Origin: an uncultured Verrucomicrobiota bacterium
GTDB lineage: Bacteria; Verrucomicrobiota; Kiritimatiellia; RFP12; UBA1067
Length of the DNA: 5,142 bases
Direction of reading: 5' to 3'
Assembly (NCBI GenBank): GCA_945487985.1
Contig: CALYTX010000114.1
Coordinates: 1-5,142 of the forward strand
The position numbers were made by a program, and so were the translations under genes. This document shows, in pieces, positions 1-5,142 of this stretch. Position 1 is the first letter of the stretch, and every line of letters begins with the position of its first letter. Below the pieces are notes generated by a model. That model was not told the origin of the DNA. It searched no databases and was given only the letters and a program-made list of their open reading frames with translations.

Positions 1-1829
1 GAAGTGTCGATTTCGATTTTGCGAGACTCTTTGTTGTTGAGCGCCGCCACATACCACGAACCATCCTTGGCCTGACGCGCGAGCGCAGCGTAAGTCTGCG
101 GACAGCCGCCCAAGCCGATTGAATTTTTCCAGACCACCGGAGTCGCCGCCATAAACTCGAACGATTCCATGTTCTTCTCGTAATTGGTGGGACTGTCGCT
201 AAGCATTTGCAGCGGGGCTTCGTAGGCGACCATCATCGCCATCTGGTGACAGCGCGTACCTACCGAACCAGGGAAGCGGTTATCCTTGCCGGCGGTGTAT
301 TTGCCGTAGGGATAGTTGAGCATCGCCCCGGGCGTGTAGTCCATAGGTCCTGCGCTCATACGCAGAAACACGGCCGCCACATCATTATAAGGCATATCCT
401 TATTCGCCGAAGACCACTTCATCTGCTCAAGACCATGGATGCCTTCATAATTGAGCACATTCGGATACTGGCGGTGGAGTCCGGTAGGACGGTACACGCC
501 ATGATAGTCGATCACCAACTTGTGCCGAGCGCAAGCAGCCGCGAGGGTCTCGAGAAACTCCGCCACGCGCGCGTCGCCACGATCCATGAAATCGACCTTG
601 AAGCCCTTCACACCGAGCTTTGCGAAATGAGCGGCCACCTTCTCCTCTTCGCCGTAGGCCTGCGCCCAAGCCATCCAGAGAATGATGCCCACGCCTTTTT
701 GTTCTGCGTACTTGATAAGATGGAGAACATCCACCTCGGGATGGAACTTCCAAATGTTAAGCGACTCGCTCCAACCCTCGTCGAATATCACATATTCAAC
801 GCCCGACTTGGCTGCGAAATCGATAAACCGCTCGTACGTCTTCGTGGTGCAGCCTTCGTTAGGCGCATTGCGGGGCGCGTTATCAAAGCAATTCCACCAG
901 TCCCAGGCCACTTTACCCGGCTTTACCCAGCTGAAATCGGCTGCCGGCGATTGTGCGCGGGCCAGTGCGAAAACGATATCCGCACCGACCAGATCCGCCG
1001 GCTTCTCACCGAGGATAAATGTGCGGTAGGGATAGACGCGCGCGGAGGAAGCCTTCACGAGATAATCTTCGCTCTTGACAATTTTCACCCAGCGTCCGCC
1101 AGACGAAAGGCCCTTCTGCCCACCCCAGCCGCCGATACGCTCAACCGCCTGCGGATAGCGCGCAAACTCGGATCCGAGCTTGACCCCCGCCTCGGAAGCC
1201 TCCACCTTGCGGAAGTTCCAAATCGGGTAGTCACGCACGTCCGACTCCGTCACCGCGACAAGCTTGCCCTTGACGCTGTAGACGAACGGCAGATAGATGA
1301 GCTTGCCAGTCTTAAGCTTGCCGGCGTCGGCGAATTCTGGCACCGTCTCTTCGCAGCCGACCGCTCCGGTGCGGTTAAACCAGCATCGAGCCTCGCCGGA
1401 AGGAATCGTGACCGGCGCGTTCTCGCAGGTCACCGTCACGGGCTTCTTCGTCTCGAACCGGTAGGCTACGCCGTCCTTGCGCGCCACGAGGCGGATGCCG
1501 AAATCGTCGAAATCCACATACGTTTCGCTCCCGGAAAGATCGACCGACGATTTCTTGTAGACGGGTGTTTCGACGATGCCAGACAGCTTCTTCGTCACAA
1601 CCCCGAGAGGCGCGGCGTCCTTGCGGCAAACGCCGTCGAGCTTGATGCCGATGGCTGTTTTCGCCACAACCGTCTCGCCGGATTTGACAATCTCGTAGGC
1701 GAGGGGTTTTGCGTATAGGCGAATTTCGTTATCTCCGAAAACGGTCTTGGCTGCAAGTTCGTCAGCTCTCGCCAATCCGGCGCTCCCTGCGGCCGCAGCC
1801 GCAACCATCATCAAAGTTAGCTTTTTCAT
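1..1829 (-). CDS. Secreted glycoside hydrolase family 97 (GH97) alpha-glycosidase, C-terminus cut by the window edge
   Basis: This frame stays open for 609 codons from the ATG at 1829 to the window edge. GH97 enzymes cleave alpha-glucosides or alpha-galactosides, usually in the periplasm. Residues 1-22 form a Sec signal peptide (MKK start, Ala-rich core, cleavage after Ala-Arg-Ala, then Asp-Glu). Residues 23 to about 300 match the GH97 N-terminal beta-sandwich, and about 301-575 the catalytic barrel, with WDWWN at 309-313, VIFDEGWS at 347-354, ILWMAWAQ at 383-390 and KVDFMD at 411-416. Asp413 lies where the retaining subgroup (alpha-galactosidase type, such as Bacteroides BT1871) has its nucleophile; inverting SusB-type enzymes lack it. 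The acid/base should be Glu462 or Glu468 in YEGIHGLE. The C-terminal beta domain has just begun (WYVAALN at 592-598), so roughly 30-100 residues are missing. The start is uncertain: in-frame ATGs also lie at 1850 and 1856, and none has a good Shine-Dalgarno. Family is confident; substrate is not determined. Confidence 0.93.
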   Translation of the reverse strand, partial: MKKLTLMMVAAAAAGSAGLARADELAAKTVFGDNEIRLYAKPLAYEIVKSGETVVAKTAIGIKLDGVCRKDAAPLGVVTKKLSGIVETPVYKKSSVDLSGSETYVDFDDFGIRLVARKDGVAYRFETKKPVTVTCENAPVTIPSGEARCWFNRTGAVGCEETVPEFADAGKLKTGKLIYLPFVYSVKGKLVAVTESDVRDYPIWNFRKVEASEAGVKLGSEFARYPQAVERIGGWGGQKGLSSGGRWVKIVKSEDYLVKASSARVYPYRTFILGEKPADLVGADIVFALARAQSPAADFSWVKPGKVAWDWWNCFDNAPRNAPNEGCTTKTYERFIDFAAKSGVEYVIFDEGWSESLNIWKFHPEVDVLHLIKYAEQKGVGIILWMAWAQAYGEEEKVAAHFAKLGVKGFKVDFMDRGDARVAEFLETLAAACARHKLVIDYHGVYRPTGLHRQYPNVLNYEGIHGLEQMKWSSANKDMPYNDVAAVFLRMSAGPMDYTPGAMLNYPYGKYTAGKDNRFPGSVGTRCHQMAMMVAYEAPLQMLSDSPTNYEKNMESFEFMAATPVVWKNSIGLGGCPQTYAALARQAKDGSWYVAALNNKESRKIEIDT

Positions 1830-1838
1830 AAGAACTCT

Positions 1839-1847
1839 ATAATACCA
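1839..1847 (-). promoter_or_regulatory. Possible extended -10 promoter element for the GH97 gene
   Basis: On the minus strand the AT-rich gap between the oxidoreductase and the GH97 gene reads TGGTATTAT, which fits an extended -10 (TGn plus TATTAT). No -35 at the usual 16-18 nt spacing is evident; the nearest candidate, TTGAAT, lies 21 nt away. Only 9 nt separate the element from the ATG at 1829, so the transcript would have almost no leader. That agrees with the lack of a strong Shine-Dalgarno, where only a weak AGAG is present. The match could be chance in AT-rich DNA. Confidence 0.25.
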
Positions 1848-1916
1848 CATTTTCATAATTTGCACATTCAATTACGCCATGAAAAATTGCTAATCTGTCG
1901 CCGCACAGACAGCGCG

Positions 1917-3326
1917 TCACATCTCGCGATACACCCTCTGGCGGTCGAGTTCGGCGGCTATATCGCCAAACGCAAGCTGCCGCGGAGACACTCCCCGGGC
2001 GACGGCAACCGCTGCCGCGATGCCGGCGGCCTGACCGGTCATGAAGCACGGGCAGATAAGACGGAAGGTGTCAATCGTATCGCCCTTGCCGAGGCAACGT
2101 CCCGCACAGAGGAGGTTGTCGATCTTCTTCGGCAGAAGTTGACGGTAAGAGACGGGAAACGCCGCGTGGGGCCCGTCGTGTCCACACCAGCCGATGCAGT
2201 CGTCGAACTTGACGCCCTCGAAAATCTCTTTGCGGCCCATCACAAACTCCGCATCGATAAGCCGCGTGCCGCGGATGCCGATTTGAGAAGCCGAGTTCGA
2301 GGTGTAAACCTTCTCCCAACCGGGAGTCGCCCGCATCGCCATGACCTTGCGCCAATTCTCCTTGCGCTGGGCGATTTCGACGCGAGTGAGGTCGCGCACG
2401 GAGATGCCGTTCGCCTTTATCATCGTCCCGCCGCCCCAACGCGCGTCCGGATTACCCTCGTTGCCGCGCTTCGGCCATGGCGAGTTGCCGAAAGCTGGCG
2501 GTGTAATCGTGTCCATATTGGCCCAGCGGAAGACCGTCGACGTGCCGGAGGTAATCTGTTTGTAGTCGCCGCCCGCCTTAAACAGCATATCCGCATCGCC
2601 CGTGCAGTCGACAACCTGCTTGGCGAGAATCGCCTGGCGGCCCTCCTTCGACTCAAAGACGACGCCCTGCACCTTGTTGCCGTCTTGAATAACATCAACG
2701 CCCCAGCAGTGGAAGAACATCTCAAGATTTTTCTGCTCGGCGACCATCTCGTCCATCAAGAACTTAGCAGCCTCGGGATCGACCGTCGGCAGCCAGTGCT
2801 TTTTAGGGCAGGTATTAGTGGGCTGGCTCGAAAAATCTTTGCCAAATTTGCCGACCCTCGTCATAAACTCCTCGCATACGCCGCGGGTGACGAGATTCCA
2901 TTTTCCGTCCGTATTGCGGCAGGTCGCCAGCATAATCAGCACCATGCCGTTGGTGAAGAGTCCGCCCAGCGAGCCATAGCGCTCGACAAGCGCGACCTTC
3001 GCCCCGGCGCGCGCGGCCGACACGGCGGCGGCGAAACCGGCCGGACCGCCACCGACGACGACGACATCGGTCTCGTGGAAAACGGATAACTCCTTCGCAG
3101 GCTCGCAGACCTTGCCGTCCTTGAGAAAGCAGCTCGGCCCGTCCGTCTGCGTATGCTCAAGCGGGAAAATATGCTTGCCGAACCACACGTTCTGCGGATC
3201 GCCGCAACTGCCCGCCGGCAGTTTGCTCATATCCGGCACATATTCGTCGGCCGAGGCCGCTCCCGTCGCGAGCGCCGCTGCTCCCAGACCCAGTTGTTTG
3301 AGAAAATCGCGCTTGGAAATCTGCAT
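1917..3326 (-). CDS. Tat-exported FAD-dependent oxidoreductase (FAD_oxidored, PF12831-like), 469 aa
   Basis: This is a flavoprotein predicted to act outside the cytoplasm; its substrate is unknown. Residues 1-26 form a Tat-like signal: SKRDFLK at 4-10 (Lys-Arg in place of Arg-Arg), a Gly/Ala-rich core and cleavage after Ala-Ser-Ala. Tat export fits an enzyme that folds around FAD before transport. A linker of about 60 residues with Cys41, Cys66 and Cys74 precedes the FAD-binding Rossmann motif DVVVVGGGPAG at 87-97, whose partner acid is Glu115. DCTGDAD at 240-246 is the second dinucleotide contact, GIRGTRLIDAEF at 350-361 is a family-typical segment, and the C-terminal CAGRCLGKGD (407-416) and GQAAGIAAA (431-439) return to the FAD site. 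The protein has 14 cysteines. The start is well supported by AAAGGAG 5 nt upstream and by the signal peptide beginning there. The stop is TGA. It lies 48 nt after tsaE and 87 nt before GH97. Family confident, reaction unknown. Confidence 0.93.
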   Translation of the reverse strand: MQISKRDFLKQLGLGAAALATGAASADEYVPDMSKLPAGSCGDPQNVWFGKHIFPLEHTQTDGPSCFLKDGKVCEPAKELSVFHETDVVVVGGGPAGFAAAVSAARAGAKVALVERYGSLGGLFTNGMVLIMLATCRNTDGKWNLVTRGVCEEFMTRVGKFGKDFSSQPTNTCPKKHWLPTVDPEAAKFLMDEMVAEQKNLEMFFHCWGVDVIQDGNKVQGVVFESKEGRQAILAKQVVDCTGDADMLFKAGGDYKQITSGTSTVFRWANMDTITPPAFGNSPWPKRGNEGNPDARWGGGTMIKANGISVRDLTRVEIAQRKENWRKVMAMRATPGWEKVYTSNSASQIGIRGTRLIDAEFVMGRKEIFEGVKFDDCIGWCGHDGPHAAFPVSYRQLLPKKIDNLLCAGRCLGKGDTIDTFRLICPCFMTGQAAGIAAAVAVARGVSPRQLAFGDIAAELDRQRVYREM

Positions 3327-3331
3327 AACAA

Positions 3332-3338
3332 CTCCTTT
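3332..3338 (-). promoter_or_regulatory. Strong ribosome-binding site of the FAD oxidoreductase gene
   Basis: The minus strand reads AAAGGAG followed by a 5-nt spacer and then ATG at 3326. This is a near-perfect Shine-Dalgarno and fixes the start at the first residue of the Tat signal. It sits in the 48-nt gap after tsaE, in which I see no terminator or clear promoter. Confidence 0.85.
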
Positions 3339-3374
3339 ACTGTTCGCTTTGGTATTTGCTGTTCTGGATGAATA

Positions 3375-3845
3375 CTATTGTCTGGTCGCCGAGTCCGACT
3401 CTGGCCGCCCAACGCGGAAAATATCCACATGGCGCGAATTTTCACCGGTATGGCGCAGCACTACGTGATAGGCGTCGGATGGAATTAGCGTTCCCGCGCG
3501 CTCGGGCCACTCGACCACCACCACCGCACCACGGTCGAGATAATCCTCCCACCCAACGGCAATGACATCGTCCTCTCCATGCAGACGATACAAATCCATA
3601 TGCACCAGCAACGGCACCGCGCAATCCGAAAACGCGGCCGGATGCTCCTGCACGATGCAGAAGGTGGGCGAACCGACCCTTCCTTTAACCCCGAGCTCGT
3701 GAGCCAGAGCCTGCGTGAAAGTAGTCTTCCCCGCCCCAAGTTCGCCTTCGAGACAAACCACATCGCCGCGCCGGAGTTCTCCAGCCAGTTTGCGAGCTAT
3801 CGCCCACGTTTCCTCAACCGACTCGACGTCAAACGAGCCCTGCAT
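3375..3845 (-). CDS. tsaE: tRNA threonylcarbamoyladenosine (t6A) biosynthesis ATPase TsaE, 156 aa
   Basis: TsaE is the P-loop ATPase that works with TsaB and TsaD to transfer threonylcarbamoyl to A37 of ANN-decoding tRNAs; it is usually essential and cytoplasmic. Visible motifs are the Walker A GELGAGKT at 34-41, VGSPTF at 57-62 (the family's switch-like segment), HMDLYRL at 82-88 with a conserved Asp84, and VEWPE at 111-115. The length matches the usual size of about 150 residues. The frame is open further upstream to 4118, but that extension lies inside the dehydrogenase gene and does not resemble TsaE. The ATG at 3845 has AAGGAG at an ideal 7-nt spacing and begins just before the conserved domain. 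It overlaps the end of the dehydrogenase gene by 17 nt, which points to translational coupling. The stop is TAG. The last 15 or so residues are polar and probably not conserved. Confidence 0.96.
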   Translation of the reverse strand: MQGSFDVESVEETWAIARKLAGELRRGDVVCLEGELGAGKTTFTQALAHELGVKGRVGSPTFCIVQEHPAAFSDCAVPLLVHMDLYRLHGEDDVIAVGWEDYLDRGAVVVVEWPERAGTLIPSDAYHVVLRHTGENSRHVDIFRVGRPESDSATRQ

Positions 3846-4785
3846 CTTTAAGCTCCTTGAAGCACCTTTTGATGTAATCCGGGCTAAACGCCGAGCAATG
3901 CGGCATCGCCACGAGATTCTGGCAAGCCCCATCCCAGAGCGGTCGGCTGCCGTGCCTATCGCAGCCACCCATCCTTCCCACGGCAGCGGACGAAACCGTC
4001 GGACGCGCCAGCGCAGTAGGTTCGTTCTTGAACACATCAAGATAAGCCCCGGCGATGCGTCCGCTTTCAAGTGCACCTCGCAACGCTTCCTCATCGATGG
4101 AATTGCCGCGCCCGACATTTATCACCACCGCACGACGCGGCAGCTTAGCCAGTAAACGACAGTCAAGCAGATTATCCGTGCCTGTATCGCTCGGCAGTGC
4201 CATAATCAGCCAGTCGGCAGACCTGACCGCACGGCCAAGCAAGGCGATGTTCGCCCGGCCGAAACCCTCGACCGCCACCCCAAAGGCAGACAGCCTCGCA
4301 CCGATAGCCTTGCCGATTTTGCCATAGCCGACGATTACCGCGTGCGTGCCGGCAAGCAAGCGCAACTCGTTTCCAAGCCATTCGCGCGGCCAGATCCGGC
4401 GGCGGCGCGCGAGGACTTTGAAAAACCCGCGAACCCAGGCCAGCATAAATGCGACGACGCTTTCGGCAATTATCGCGCCATGATAGCCGCCGAAATGAAC
4501 GATTACTCCCGCAGGGACGTCTCGATATTCAACGAGTTCACGTCCCGCGCCAGGCGTGGCCAGCACCTTCAAATTGCGCGCAAGGGGAAACCACTCCTTC
4601 TCAAAACGCCAAACTATCGCATGCGTAGCGCGCGGCAGGGCGGAAAGAAACGCCTTTTCGCTGCGCACGCGCATTACCTTGCCGCCAGGGGGGATAAGCG
4701 TCTTCAGATAGCGAATATCATCTGGACAGACGCGAAAGCACGCCTCTGGCCACTCCAACCACACTAAATAGAAATTATTCGTCAA
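3829..4785 (-). CDS. D-2-hydroxyacid dehydrogenase (D-isomer specific 2-hydroxyacid dehydrogenase family), 318 aa, TTG start
   Basis: This family of cytoplasmic enzymes interconverts 2-keto acids and D-2-hydroxyacids using NAD(P)H; the substrate here is not evident. Residues 1 to about 105 form the split catalytic domain (LKVLATPGAGRELVEY at 72-87, HGAIIAES at 102-109). The cofactor domain carries VGYGKIGKAIG at 152-162. The catalytic Arg-Glu-His set is complete: Arg226 in NVGRGN, Glu255 in KNEP and His296 in MPHCSAF. The position that often holds an NAD-selecting Asp reads GFGR, which could mean tolerance for NADPH. Start: the frame runs upstream to an ATG at 4851, but those 22 extra residues lie over the ligase C-terminus and look non-native. 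A TTG at 4785 with AAGGGG upstream places the first beta strand (YLVWLEW) at residues 6-12, as expected. It overlaps the ligase by 11 nt and tsaE by 17 nt. Residues 258-284 form an unusually long segment between Glu255 and His296. Confidence 0.88.
   Translation of the reverse strand: MTNNFYLVWLEWPEACFRVCPDDIRYLKTLIPPGGKVMRVRSEKAFLSALPRATHAIVWRFEKEWFPLARNLKVLATPGAGRELVEYRDVPAGVIVHFGGYHGAIIAESVVAFMLAWVRGFFKVLARRRRIWPREWLGNELRLLAGTHAVIVGYGKIGKAIGARLSAFGVAVEGFGRANIALLGRAVRSADWLIMALPSDTGTDNLLDCRLLAKLPRRAVVINVGRGNSIDEEALRGALESGRIAGAYLDVFKNEPTALARPTVSSAAVGRMGGCDRHGSRPLWDGACQNLVAMPHCSAFSPDYIKRCFKELKDAGLV
3853..3858 (-). promoter_or_regulatory. Ribosome-binding site that decides the tsaE start
   Basis: AAGGAG lies 7 nt before the ATG at 3845, inside the 3' end of the dehydrogenase gene. 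It favours the 156-residue TsaE over the longer open frame, and its position inside the upstream coding region suggests coupled translation. Confidence 0.8.
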
Positions 4786-5142
4786 GCTTCCCCTTGTAGG
4801 CGATGCGGCGAATCTTACCGACCGATGTGCGTTCAAGCGGTTCGCGGGCAATCACTACCTTGCGGATACGCTTGTAGTCAGCCAATTCCGCGCAACGCCG
4901 CTGCACCGACTTCTGTGTCGACTTTTCAATCTCCGCCCATGGCGGCAGCTTGCCGTCGTTATGTTCCTTGAACCAATCCTCGCGCGGATAAACGATAGCA
5001 CCGACCCGTTCGCCAGGAACGCCGCCCTCGGTAGACCCTCAGCCAATTGCGTCCGCGACATTAGGCTCCTTGACGATGCAACTCTTGGCCTCCTCGGGAT
5101 AAATGTTTTTCCCCTCGCGATTGACCATGTGCGCCTTTTTGC
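4775..5142 (-). pseudogene. C-terminal part of an AMP-forming acyl-CoA synthetase/ligase, interrupted by an in-frame TGA
   Basis: This is the last part of an ANL-superfamily adenylating enzyme (ATP + carboxylic acid + CoA to acyl-CoA), cut by the right edge. Before the interruption the frame reads KKAHMVNREGKNIYPEE, matching the A8 hinge region (GRxK...GKNIYPEE). A TGA follows at 5039-5041. In the same frame the protein then continues for 87 codons (GVPGERVGAIVYP, then CAELADYKRIRKVVI, then ERTSVGKIRR) to TAA at 4775-4777. ERTSVGKIRR is the A10 motif, whose Lys drives adenylation, so the domain is complete apart from the stop. Both sides being in one frame means a substitution, not a single indel. 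TGA ends two other genes here, so it is a true stop. It may be a real nonsense mutation or a base error near a sequence end. Next downstream is the dehydrogenase, overlapping by 11 nt. Family likely, acyl substrate unknown. Confidence 0.72.
4790..4795 (-). promoter_or_regulatory. Probable ribosome-binding site for the TTG start of the dehydrogenase
   Basis: AAGGGG lies 4 nt before the TTG at 4785, within the last codons of the ligase gene. The spacing is a little short, but it is the only Shine-Dalgarno-like site near the conserved N-terminus. The alternative GTG at 4764 has none. Confidence 0.5.

Noticed and set aside
207..1718. A 503-residue open frame on the plus strand
   Set aside because: It lies wholly antisense to the clear GH97 gene, is rich in Arg, His and Leu with no recognisable motif, and has no good ribosome-binding site. 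It is a by-product of codon bias in GC-rich DNA.
1880..1915. Possible terminator after the oxidoreductase (CTGTC / GACAG stem followed by a run of T)
   Set aside because: The stem is only 5 bp with an 8-nt loop, and the T run begins about 8 nt after it, so it does not make a convincing intrinsic terminator.
1860..3089. A 409-residue open frame on the plus strand
   Set aside because: It is antisense to the FAD oxidoreductase, which has all its family motifs. The plus-strand translation is low in structure-like patterns and matches no family that I recognise.
3340..3364. Direct repeat of GAACAG (minus strand), 19 bp apart, in the gap before the oxidoreductase
   Set aside because: Two 6-bp copies are too short to distinguish from chance, and no promoter elements accompany them.
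3375..4118. A 247-residue TsaE with a long N-terminal extension
   Set aside because: The added 91 residues lie inside the dehydrogenase gene and are Arg-rich without TsaE features; the internal ATG at 3845 has an ideal Shine-Dalgarno.
3829..4851. The longer 340-residue dehydrogenase starting at the ATG at 4851
   Set aside because: The extra 22 residues overlap the ligase C-terminus (A10 motif) in another frame and do not fit the dehydrogenase fold. The TTG at 4785 with a nearby AAGGGG fits better.
5007..5041. The TGA as a selenocysteine codon, with a small hairpin (CGTTC / GAACG, loop CTGGC) starting 17 nt downstream
   Set aside because: Acyl-CoA ligases are not known selenoproteins, the site is not catalytic, and a 5-bp stem in GC-rich DNA is easily chance.
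5039..5041. TGA reassigned as a sense codon in this organism
   Set aside because: TGA ends the oxidoreductase (1917-1919) and dehydrogenase (3829-3831) genes at natural C-termini, Trp is encoded by TGG throughout, and no other internal TGA is seen.

Overview
The window holds the end of one gene, three complete genes and the start of another, all on the minus strand. It reads right to left: the C-terminal end of an AMP-forming acyl-CoA ligase (4775-5142), a D-2-hydroxyacid dehydrogenase (3829-4785), TsaE (3375-3845), a Tat-exported FAD-dependent oxidoreductase (1917-3326), and a secreted glycoside hydrolase family 97 enzyme (1-1829) that runs off the left edge. The composition is moderately GC-rich. 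The plus strand carries long open frames, but they mirror the codon positions of the real genes and none looks like a protein.

Organism: the mix suggests a Gram-negative, carbohydrate-degrading bacterium. It combines a GH97 enzyme with a Sec signal, a secreted FAD oxidoreductase of the FAD_oxidored (PF12831) type with a Lys-Arg Tat motif, clear Shine-Dalgarno sites and ordinary use of TGA as stop. My best guess is the PVC group (Verrucomicrobiota, Kiritimatiellota or Lentisphaerota), perhaps from a gut or anaerobic community. There is no rRNA or other marker here to prove it.

Layout: the first three genes are packed tightly. The dehydrogenase very probably starts at a TTG inside the last codons of the ligase (11-nt overlap), and tsaE starts inside the end of the dehydrogenase gene (17-nt overlap). 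The oxidoreductase follows after 48 nt with a strong ribosome-binding site, so it could belong to the same transcript. An 87-nt AT-rich gap then separates it from the GH97 gene, which may have its own promoter (a possible extended -10 very close to the start codon).

How they work together: the ligase, dehydrogenase and TsaE (tRNA t6A synthesis) are cytoplasmic and share a transcript more than an obvious pathway. The oxidoreductase and GH97 are both predicted to be exported, so they are a plausible pair acting on sugars or glycans outside the cytoplasm, but this is inferred from signals and proximity only. The clearest oddity is an in-frame TGA inside the otherwise well-formed ligase C-terminal domain. 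I found no CRISPR array, tRNA, rRNA, insertion sequence, phage gene or convincing new system.
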